Source: Eubacterium sp. TM05-53 (GTDB taxonomy: Bacteria > Bacillota_I > Bacilli_A > Erysipelotrichales > Erysipelotrichaceae). From it: a stretch of 24,942 nucleotides of DNA. The stretch spans positions 1-24,942 of the forward strand of contig NZ_QSPK01000032.1 in assembly GCF_003436425.1 (NCBI RefSeq), read 5' to 3'. The notes under the pieces are model-generated. The model was not told where the DNA came from, did not search any database, and was given only the letters and a program-made list of their open reading frames with translations. Below, in pieces: positions 7,977 through 14,258 of this stretch. The first letter of the stretch is position 1; each line of letters opens with the position of its first letter. A program made the translations under genes and the position numbers.

Positions 7977-9254
7977 TTAAGATTGTAAAGCAGAAATCTG
8001 TTGTTGATAATATGTGATTTGTTGCTGCAAAGAAGACAACATCTGATTATTTGTATCAATCTGAGATTGAATATCTGCAGTATCTTCTCCATTTTGTTGC
8101 GCATATGCCAAATCAGACTCTAGACTCCGTGCATATTGTGCATACGTATTGTAGTCTTGCTGCAAACTATTCAAGCTTGTTTGATATTCTTTAACCTTCT
8201 TTTCATTCTCTGCTTTTTTAGCTTCTTCTTCCTGACGAGCCTTTTCCTCGGCAGCCGCCTTTAATTCACCCTGTTCTTTACATAGATCAATAAAGTCTTT
8301 GCCTGTCTTTGATTCTGATAAAGTATCCACTTCATCTTTTAAATTTTTAGACAATGAACTATATGTAGACTGCATGTCGGCTACAGCCATCTTTTCTTCA
8401 TCGGATTTTGATTCCCAACCATTTAATAAATCAACAATTTGTTGATAAGCAGGAAGTTTAACTTCTTCTTTATCTTGATGAAGCTGCTTCATATCTTTCA
8501 ACAAAGCCTTATATGTTTTGCCAGTCTGTTCTTTAAAATATTCATTGATTGAAGTCTTTTGTTTATCCAAAAGCTTTTGATAATCTTTATCCAAATCTAG
8601 AAGCTCTAATTTCTCAGCATCTGACATCATATTGTCTCCATACTCATCCGCATAAGACACTAATTTATCATATGTTTTTTGTTGCGTTTCAGAAACAATA
8701 TTTTGTGGATTATACACCAAAACCTTATATGCATATCCACCTAAGGCAACCAAGCCTACTAAGATTACGCATAACACAATTTTTGTAACCTTCTTCATCG
8801 GTTTCTTTTCTTTGACTTGTTTATTCTTAGACTTCTTTTCTTTTGGTTTATGTTCCTTTTTTTCTTTCTTTTCTTTTGGCTTCTTTTCCTTTTGGATAAC
8901 TACCTCTTCATCTTCGTCACCCTCATTTGACATATCCTGCAACATCGCATGCACAAGATCTAATGCCTCATTGGATTGTTCTTTTTCAATCGAAGAAGTT
9001 GTAAAATCATCATCCATGTCTTTTAGATCATCTTTATGCTCCTGATAAAACTGCTCTTCTTCCGCAATCGTTTTTTGACCACGCTCTTTACGAAGCATAT
9101 CTAGAGCGGAAGACATTGTCTTTTCAGCCTGTCTTCTTTCGGCTTCAGACATCTGATGAACCTCTTTCGGCTTTTTTAATTCCTCGTTATATTCTGTTTT
9201 TTTATCTAAAAGTGCTTTTGAATAAGCATCTATATTCTTATCATTTTTACTCAT
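7977..9254 (-). CDS. Single-pass membrane protein with lysine/glutamate-rich cytoplasmic part and extracellular coiled coil
   Basis: Unrecognised 425-aa protein. Residues 1-155 are very hydrophilic and mostly charged, with an acidic patch near 110-118 and then a Lys/Glu-rich stretch (121-155) containing repeated KEKK units. Residues about 157-179 form one transmembrane helix (KIVLCVILVGLVALGGYAY). Positive charge just before it predicts N terminus in and C terminus out. The exterior part has a helical region (190-330) and a strong coiled coil (about 335-425, rich in Gln near the end). There is no catalytic motif. It is the last gene of the LRR-VWA-AAA-oxidoreductase cluster, 36 bp after the oxidoreductase gene, with AAGGAA before the ATG. 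It could be a membrane receptor or scaffold for that cluster; this is inference from position. Confidence 0.75.
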   Translation of the reverse strand: MSKNDKNIDAYSKALLDKKTEYNEELKKPKEVHQMSEAERRQAEKTMSSALDMLRKERGQKTIAEEEQFYQEHKDDLKDMDDDFTTSSIEKEQSNEALDLVHAMLQDMSNEGDEDEEVVIQKEKKPKEKKEKKEHKPKEKKSKNKQVKEKKPMKKVTKIVLCVILVGLVALGGYAYKVLVYNPQNIVSETQQKTYDKLVSYADEYGDNMMSDAEKLELLDLDKDYQKLLDKQKTSINEYFKEQTGKTYKALLKDMKQLHQDKEEVKLPAYQQIVDLLNGWESKSDEEKMAVADMQSTYSSLSKNLKDEVDTLSESKTGKDFIDLCKEQGELKAAAEEKARQEEEAKKAENEKKVKEYQTSLNSLQQDYNTYAQYARSLESDLAYAQQNGEDTADIQSQIDTNNQMLSSLQQQITYYQQQISALQS

Positions 9255-9290
9255 AATATATTTTCCTTAGTTCCAATCTATTTTAACACA

Positions 9291-10070
9291 TTATAAGCCT
9301 TCTTTTTCAACAAATTCATAAAAAGATTTTTCTTTCACAAAATCCTCTTTATTCACCTTTCCAACCGGTTGCGCATACATAATAAATTCATTTTCGCCAT
9401 CCAATTCAAACATTTCATCACAAATCGAAGTCACGCACGCTCCAATTCCACAAGTTCCTAAACCAATACTTGTGCTTGCCAAATAGATATTCTCTCCAAC
9501 ATGACCTAGATCCACTAAAGCTATTCGATGTGCAAGATGTCCATAGCGCCATTCGGTACGATACGGAATATAGCTGAAATAGAAAATTACATTGGCTTTT
9601 AAGGCCCATAATTGATCACATAAGGAAGATGCCAAAATATCACTTACCTTTTCAATTGGATTTAAAAACTCAATACGATGTTCCATAGGCAAATAATGAT
9701 AGGTTCCAGGGTTTAACCCTTCTACATTTTGACATACAAAATAAAGTTCAAAACCATGTCTAGCTCCTCCAGATGGTACTGTACGCAAAGTCGCATATTT
9801 CTTACCACGAATTTGTTTAACCCCTTGGCAAGTCCACAACATATAAGATAGTTCCAACAAAGACATAGGCTCTTGCGTATATACACGACTACTATGACGT
9901 GTATTGATAATATCTAAAAAGTTAGAACAAATGGATAATGCGTCAAAATTTTTAGGAAGTTCTATCGATTCCTTTCGCATAGCATCCTTTACCAATGGTG
10001 GTTGTGGAAGTTTTTTATCTTGATCCGACTCAAAGTCTTCAATATCATATTTTAATTCTGAATAATCCAT
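9291..10070 (-). CDS. SagB-type (nitroreductase-fold) FMN-dependent oxidoreductase
   Basis: 259-aa flavoprotein of the SagB/ThcOx branch of the nitroreductase superfamily. Features typical of the branch: NTRHSSRVYTQEPMSLLELS (57-76), the LLWxxQG-like YMLWTCQGV (77-84), the substrate/flavin strand TVPSGGARHGFELYFV (97-112), GTYHY (122-126), and the FMN-side GHVGENIYLASTSIGLGTCGIG (189-210) with a final QPVGK. SagB proteins oxidise azolines in peptide toxins, but no cyclodehydratase (YcaO) gene or precursor peptide is visible here, so this is probably a stand-alone redox enzyme of unknown substrate. It follows the AAA+ gene by 12 bp with AAGGAG seven bases before the ATG, and so is probably in the same operon. 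Confidence 0.85.
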   Translation of the reverse strand: MDYSELKYDIEDFESDQDKKLPQPPLVKDAMRKESIELPKNFDALSICSNFLDIINTRHSSRVYTQEPMSLLELSYMLWTCQGVKQIRGKKYATLRTVPSGGARHGFELYFVCQNVEGLNPGTYHYLPMEHRIEFLNPIEKVSDILASSLCDQLWALKANVIFYFSYIPYRTEWRYGHLAHRIALVDLGHVGENIYLASTSIGLGTCGIGACVTSICDEMFELDGENEFIMYAQPVGKVNKEDFVKEKSFYEFVEKEGL

Positions 10071-10082
10071 ACTCTACTCCTT

Positions 10083-11552
10083 TTAATGCGCTAACTCATC
10101 CAATAATCTTGCCTTTTGTGTTCCTATCAACAAGACTTGTTTATACTTTTCATATACATCGATCGTATGTGAACTTAAATAAAGAGCCATTTCAGCTGAC
10201 ATCGTTAGATTGGTCACAAAGATTGTCATTTCCTGACCATTCTTAAATGCACTTTCCATGAATTCAAACGCATTTTCAATTTCCTGCTTCAATTGACTGT
10301 CTAGTTGTTCCAAGCTTTCCTTTTGTTCAAAGAAAGGCTTTGTACAAGAATCAAAACGAGACTTTGGATCTAAACTTTCATCCACCACGACTTTTTGTAT
10401 ATTATTTAACACAAATTCATATTCATGTTTTTGTGAAGTATTCAATAGTTCTGCCTGTAATTTATCACGATAATTTGACATAAATACCTTTGTATGGTCC
10501 AAATAAGAAGAATCCATATCTTTGCGATATTCTTTCAAGAAACGAAACCAAAGATCTGTACAATGTTTTTCAAAAGAATATACATTCACTTGTCGTAGTA
10601 AACCATCCATCACCAAATTAACAACAGAGACTCTTTCATCAAAATCGGCATTAAACAATCGAGCGTAGATCGTTCTCGATACATTTCCGTTTAAGATATC
10701 ATCAATGCCATAATCATCCTGATATTTTTTATACACCAAATAATAAGCGAAAACATCTTCGGCAATATCTTCATGATGTAAATATTCATAAATGGTATCT
10801 TGAGAAATTTCTAAATGCATCTTTTCATATGTATAGAGTAAATAAGATAGATCTTCCCAACCTCTTGCCGTCACAAATTCCATACCATCTACACTTGTTG
10901 AAACAGTATAGAAATGATTGGGCTTTAATTCCAAATAGCTTAAGATCATCGGATGTATATGTTTTGAAATCGCATACTCTTTCCATACATAGTAATCCGT
11001 TTCAACATGGATATAACGAATACGATCCATTGTCACGACATCAAAATCACGAACCGATTTATTATATTCACTCGGATTTCCTGCTGCTACAATGATCCAG
11101 CCACAAGGAACCTTCTGATTTCCAAAGGTTTTATTCTGCAGAAACTGCAACATCGTAGGTGCTAATGTTTCCGATACACAATTGATTTCATCAATAAATA
11201 AGATACCCTCTTTTAATCCTGTATCTTCCATTTTTGAATAAACACTCGCAATGATCTCACTCATTGTATATTCGGTAATCGAGTATGTCTTTCCTTGAAA
11301 TTCCTTTTCTTGAATAAAAGGAAGGCCCACAGCACTTTGACGTGTATGATGCGTAATTGTATAGCTGACAAGTCCAATTTGACATTCCTTTGCGATTTGT
11401 TCCATAATCTGTGTTTTACCAATACCAGGAGGACCAATCAATAGTAATGGTCGCTGATTCTTCGCTTCAATTTCATATTCACCAAACGAATCCTTCGATA
11501 AATATGCCTGTACAGTATTTTTTATTTCGTTTTTTGCCTGTAATATATTCAT
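10083..11552 (-). CDS. MoxR-type AAA+ ATPase
   Basis: 489-aa AAA+ ATPase of the dynein-related/MoxR group. Walker A GPPGIGKT (40-47), Walker B ILFIDE (117-122), sensor 1 asparagine N159 in AAGNPSEYN, and the MDRIRY segment (175-180), where arginines R177 and R179 sit near the expected arginine-finger region. MoxR ATPases work as ring chaperones with a VWA-domain partner to insert cofactors into, or remodel, client proteins (RavA-ViaA, NorQ-NorD, CoxD-CoxE are known pairs). The partner is encoded just upstream with a four-base ATGA overlap. The C-terminal half (about 250-489) is long and lacks motifs I recognise. The cluster context suggests that the client is one of the neighbouring proteins. 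Confidence 0.88.
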   Translation of the reverse strand: MNILQAKNEIKNTVQAYLSKDSFGEYEIEAKNQRPLLLIGPPGIGKTQIMEQIAKECQIGLVSYTITHHTRQSAVGLPFIQEKEFQGKTYSITEYTMSEIIASVYSKMEDTGLKEGILFIDEINCVSETLAPTMLQFLQNKTFGNQKVPCGWIIVAAGNPSEYNKSVRDFDVVTMDRIRYIHVETDYYVWKEYAISKHIHPMILSYLELKPNHFYTVSTSVDGMEFVTARGWEDLSYLLYTYEKMHLEISQDTIYEYLHHEDIAEDVFAYYLVYKKYQDDYGIDDILNGNVSRTIYARLFNADFDERVSVVNLVMDGLLRQVNVYSFEKHCTDLWFRFLKEYRKDMDSSYLDHTKVFMSNYRDKLQAELLNTSQKHEYEFVLNNIQKVVVDESLDPKSRFDSCTKPFFEQKESLEQLDSQLKQEIENAFEFMESAFKNGQEMTIFVTNLTMSAEMALYLSSHTIDVYEKYKQVLLIGTQKARLLDELAH

Positions 11553-12817
11553 AACTTTTCTTCCAATCTATATTGAATTGCCCATGAAGGCACTTTACTT
11601 CGATCATAATCCTCTAAATAAATAAAGGCTGTTTTATAGGCCGGACTCTTTTTAGGATAGATTCCTTTTCCATCGGTAAAATAGAGCAGACCGCAAAGAT
11701 TTTGAAAAACCTTTTGATCCACCAAATCATTTACATAGCTAAACACCGGTCTAAAATCGGTATTACCTCCACCCACTAGAGTAAATGAATTCAATAAACG
11801 GTCCATTTCATTTTGGTTTGAGATAACATCGTCTTTACGAATCCTATCATCACATTGAATAATATGCACCTTGCATGATTTATAAAACATATTTGAAGTG
11901 CTTAGTATAGTATAAGTATTTGAAAGAAAACGTTTTGCGAGCTCTTCATTGATTGAATAACTCGTATCGAGCACAATCACAAACTCATAGATTTTTTTAA
12001 CTTCTTTTGTCTCTAAAGGCTCAATCAAAGGCATATTCTTATAGATTGACATTCCATATGTATAATAGGACAAGTCGAATTCATCCAAATCTATGTGCAT
12101 TTCTTCTTTCACAATACTAAATCGTTTTAAAAACTGAGAAAAAGAGTATTTCGACTTCTTTGCCTGTAAACTCGACACAAGAAAAGCATCCCCATCCTCA
12201 TTATCTTTCCCTTTTTGTTTATGATCAAACAATGTTTGTTTGGCAACACTCTGCCACTTTTTTTGAGCAGAAGATGATTGAGGCACTTTCTCATCCTGTT
12301 CTTTAGGCCATGCAGCATGATCATCTACCACAAATTCATAATATAAATCTTGAATATCATCCCCTGTACAAAGCCATTCATAAACTGTAATACAACTGAT
12401 ACCTGTCAAGCTTTCAATTTCACGATATACATCTTTTCGAATATACGATAAGATTCGTGAAACACTCTTTTTATGCATTGAATCTAATGTATATTCCACG
12501 ACTATGTCGCAAGCTACATTCCAAATAAATTCAATGCGATTTTTTCGAAGCCAAATATGGCTATATAAACAATGTAAGATACTATGAAGATAGGCACGAT
12601 TCAAAAACAGTGAATTTTTCTGAAATAAATCTATCACCTTTAATGGATTGTAGTAAAAACACACACCATTTGTCGCACACAAAGATACGCGATCATCATT
12701 CCTAAACTCAAGCATATTTAACGCCGTCAAAAAATGTGGCATATCCATATAGAGTTCGGATTGAACTAACTCTAAGATATGAATTGCCTTTTCTTTTTCC
12801 CATTCACTTTGTCGCAT
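11549..12817 (-). CDS. VWA-like protein with degenerate DUF2201-type metallopeptidase N-terminal domain
   Basis: 422 aa. The N-terminal region (about 20-180) resembles the putative metallopeptidase domain found in DUF2201 proteins: LHSILHCLYSHIW (77-89) stands where an HExxH zinc motif is expected, and it is followed by WNVACDIVVE. Here the second position is serine (H78-S79-I-L-H82), so peptidase activity is unlikely. The C-terminal VWA-like domain (about 276-422) has the metal-dependent adhesion site DTSYS (D284, S286, S288), the GGGNTDFRP loop with T353, and FTDG with D382; the site looks intact. It overlaps the LRR gene by one base (TAATG) and the AAA+ gene by four. It is the expected partner of the MoxR ATPase. 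Confidence 0.82.
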   Translation of the reverse strand: MRQSEWEKEKAIHILELVQSELYMDMPHFLTALNMLEFRNDDRVSLCATNGVCFYYNPLKVIDLFQKNSLFLNRAYLHSILHCLYSHIWLRKNRIEFIWNVACDIVVEYTLDSMHKKSVSRILSYIRKDVYREIESLTGISCITVYEWLCTGDDIQDLYYEFVVDDHAAWPKEQDEKVPQSSSAQKKWQSVAKQTLFDHKQKGKDNEDGDAFLVSSLQAKKSKYSFSQFLKRFSIVKEEMHIDLDEFDLSYYTYGMSIYKNMPLIEPLETKEVKKIYEFVIVLDTSYSINEELAKRFLSNTYTILSTSNMFYKSCKVHIIQCDDRIRKDDVISNQNEMDRLLNSFTLVGGGNTDFRPVFSYVNDLVDQKVFQNLCGLLYFTDGKGIYPKKSPAYKTAFIYLEDYDRSKVPSWAIQYRLEEKL

Positions 12818-13722
12818 TAAAAATCCTCAAAAGAATATGTCGATGATGATGTAAACATCTTATTCTTTAATTCCATCAATAGCGTTCGAGTTTCTAAATC
12901 CTCTTCCATAAAAATCAATCGATCTAAATCGGATTGATCAAGACACTCTTTTTTCAATAATTTTTCTACCATAACACATATATCTTTATATACATGTAAA
13001 TAAGAAGTCAAATCATGTGCCCTTAAATAAGGAATGTATTGTTCAGATCCCATCATAAAGCGAAGAATCGCTACATGAAAGATACAAGATTCACTCTCTT
13101 CTGCACATAGCTTTTCAAAACAAGCATCATATCCATCAAAATCGATTTTCCCCTCTTTAAAACATTGACGCATACGAAACCCTTCCCCCTCAATATTCAA
13201 GGCAAAGATATGAGCAGGGCCCACTTCATCATAACCACCATTGTATTCTGGATAAAATATAGAACCATCTAAAAAATGAACTTCTACATCCCATGTGATT
13301 TGCGTTAAGATTTGTTTTAAAATAGTGACTGAAAATATAGAACAATCATAATAGATATGATTGAGTCTTAAACAATTCATAAATATATCACTGCCAATAC
13401 TCATTAAAGTAAAAGGTAAATATACTTCTTTTAGCTTTCGGCAATTATAGAACGCATAATCCCCAAGTTTTTTTAAAGTTCTCGGAAACTTAACACTTTC
13501 TACATCAACCCCACTACATTCATGATAATTTAAAGGGATGTCACAACTTAAAATAGCTTTCGATAAATCGACTTCTTTTGAAGAAAAACAATAATTCCCA
13601 ATTTCACGAACAACATATCCATCAATGGATTCTGGTATTTCTATATTGGCACTTAATGAATACACTCGATTGATACGAATTGAATCTTCATTTATTTTTT
13701 CATAATATACACAAACATTCAT
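12817..13722 (-). CDS. Cytoplasmic leucine-rich repeat (LRR_5/BspA-type) protein
   Basis: About 301 aa from the ATG at 13722. Residues about 25-140 contain BspA-like repeats, for example PESIDGYVVREIGNYCFSS and FPRTLKKLGDYAFYNC, then KLKEVYLPFTLMSIGSDIF. The rest (about 150-301) is helical and acidic, with no family I recognise. No signal peptide, so it is unlike secreted BspA proteins and should bind partners in the cytoplasm. An in-frame TTG at 13755 is inside the tRNA-Leu terminator and is rejected. The ATG has no Shine-Dalgarno site and lies exactly where transcription should start from the TGCTATAAT box, so the mRNA may be leaderless. It is the first gene of the cluster with the VWA and AAA+ genes. 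Confidence 0.78.
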   Translation of the reverse strand: MNVCVYYEKINEDSIRINRVYSLSANIEIPESIDGYVVREIGNYCFSSKEVDLSKAILSCDIPLNYHECSGVDVESVKFPRTLKKLGDYAFYNCRKLKEVYLPFTLMSIGSDIFMNCLRLNHIYYDCSIFSVTILKQILTQITWDVEVHFLDGSIFYPEYNGGYDEVGPAHIFALNIEGEGFRMRQCFKEGKIDFDGYDACFEKLCAEESESCIFHVAILRFMMGSEQYIPYLRAHDLTSYLHVYKDICVMVEKLLKKECLDQSDLDRLIFMEEDLETRTLLMELKNKMFTSSSTYSFEDF

Positions 13723-13728
13723 AAAAAA

Positions 13729-13755
13729 ATTATAGCACAAAACAAAAAAAGACAA
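13729..13755 (-). promoter_or_regulatory. Promoter of the LRR-VWA-AAA+ cluster, nested in the tRNA-Leu terminator
   Basis: Extended -10 TGCTATAAT (13737-13729). A TTGTCT at 13755-13750 gives a short 15-bp spacing; it uses the last stem bases and the T-run of the terminator. Position +1 falls on the A of the ATG at 13722. Confidence 0.6.
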
Positions 13756-13772
13756 CTACCGAAGTAATTGTC
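13744..13772 (-). terminator. tRNA-Leu terminator with UUCG tetraloop
   Basis: On the minus strand GACAATTAC (13772-13764), loop TTCG (13763-13760), GTAGTTGTC (13759-13751; one G-T pair), then seven T (13750-13744). It starts 12 bases after the tRNA CCA. Confidence 0.9.
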
Positions 13773-13784
13773 TACATTTACAAG

Positions 13785-13868
13785 TGGTGCGGGTGAAGGG
13801 ACTCGAACCCCCACGCCGAAGGCGCCAGATCCTAAGTCTGGTGCGTCTGCCAATTTCGCCACACCCGC
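13785..13868 (-). tRNA. tRNA-Leu (anticodon TAG)
   Basis: 84-base class II tRNA with encoded CCA. Acceptor stem GCGGGTG/CACCCGC, D arm with GGCAGACGC, anticodon stem CCAGA/TCTGG around loop CTTAGGA (anticodon TAG), long variable arm with a GCC-TTC-GGC hairpin, and T arm GGGGG-TTCGAGT-CCCTT. Confidence 0.96.
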
Positions 13869-13887
13869 ATTTCCAACGTGCTCACAT

Positions 13888-13916
13888 ATAATACACTAAC
13901 ACAATTTAAAATGCAA
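13888..13916 (-). promoter_or_regulatory. tRNA-Leu promoter
   Basis: TTGCAT (13916-13911), 17-bp spacer, TATTAT (13893-13888). Start expected near 13881, about 13 bases before the tRNA. The -35 box lies inside the small palindrome AAAATGC-AA-GCATTTT. Confidence 0.7.
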
Positions 13917-13941
13917 GCATTTTTTAAAATTTTGTAGTTTT

Positions 13942-14190
13942 CTAATGTAGCACCGTTGGCTTATGCATCATTTCGATTTCTTCTTGGATATATGCCTCCA
14001 CTTTTTCTAGAAGCTCATCCGTAACCTCGATGTCACCAATCATAAATGGAGCATCTCCCATTTCGGATTCCTTCACAAATTTAATTTGTGGAATCTGCGA
14101 CATACGATGGTTTCCAAGTTCTTTTTCAATTTTCTCTAATTGCTTAAGTATTGGCTCTGCAATTTGTCTAATCATTTCTTCTTCTGTCAT
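13942..14190 (-). CDS. Small acidic protein of unknown function
   Basis: About 82 aa from the ATG at 14190. An in-frame TTG at 14208 would add six residues but lies inside the promoter. I do not recognise a family. The N-terminal 30 residues form a charged amphipathic helix (MTEEEMIRQIAEPILKQLEK); the middle has QIPQIKFVKES and GDAPFMIGDIEVTDE; the C terminus is another acidic helix with a Met-Met-His segment. No membrane segment and no metal motif. It has its own promoter and is flanked by a glycosidase terminator and tRNA-Leu. The start codon has no Shine-Dalgarno site and the -10 box ends seven bases before it, so the transcript should be leaderless or nearly so. Confidence 0.6.
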   Translation of the reverse strand: MTEEEMIRQIAEPILKQLEKIEKELGNHRMSQIPQIKFVKESEMGDAPFMIGDIEVTDELLEKVEAYIQEEIEMMHKPTVLH

Positions 14191-14197
14191 ACTCAGT

Positions 14198-14226
14198 ATT
14201 ATAATCAACCCCCATCATTTTGACAA
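14198..14226 (-). promoter_or_regulatory. Promoter of the 82-aa protein gene
   Basis: TTGTCA (14226-14221), 17-bp spacer, TATAAT (14203-14198). Predicted start at 14191-14190, that is, at or one base before the ATG. It sits directly behind the glycosidase terminator. Confidence 0.65.
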
Positions 14227-14229
14227 GGC

Positions 14230-14256
14230 AAAAGAATGGTGCAGATGCACCATTCT
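14230..14256 (-). terminator. Terminator of the GH3 gene
   Basis: Ten-base perfect stem AGAATGGTGC (14233-14242) with GCACCATTCT (14247-14256), four-base loop, then a short T-run on the minus strand. Confidence 0.7.
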
Positions 14257-14258
14257 GA

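Noticed and set aside
8812..9045. Plus-strand ORF rich in Phe and Ser
   Set aside because: It is the complement of the Lys/Glu-rich segment of the coiled-coil membrane protein (codon composition shadow), with no ribosome site of its own.
9291..10070. Azole-modified peptide (streptolysin S-like) cluster
   Set aside because: Only the SagB-type enzyme is present; no YcaO cyclodehydratase, precursor peptide or export gene could be found in the window.
13723..13755. TTG start giving the LRR protein 11 more residues (MSFFVLCYNFF...), resembling a signal peptide
   Set aside because: The codons are the terminator T-run and -10 box of the promoter; no ribosome site precedes the TTG.
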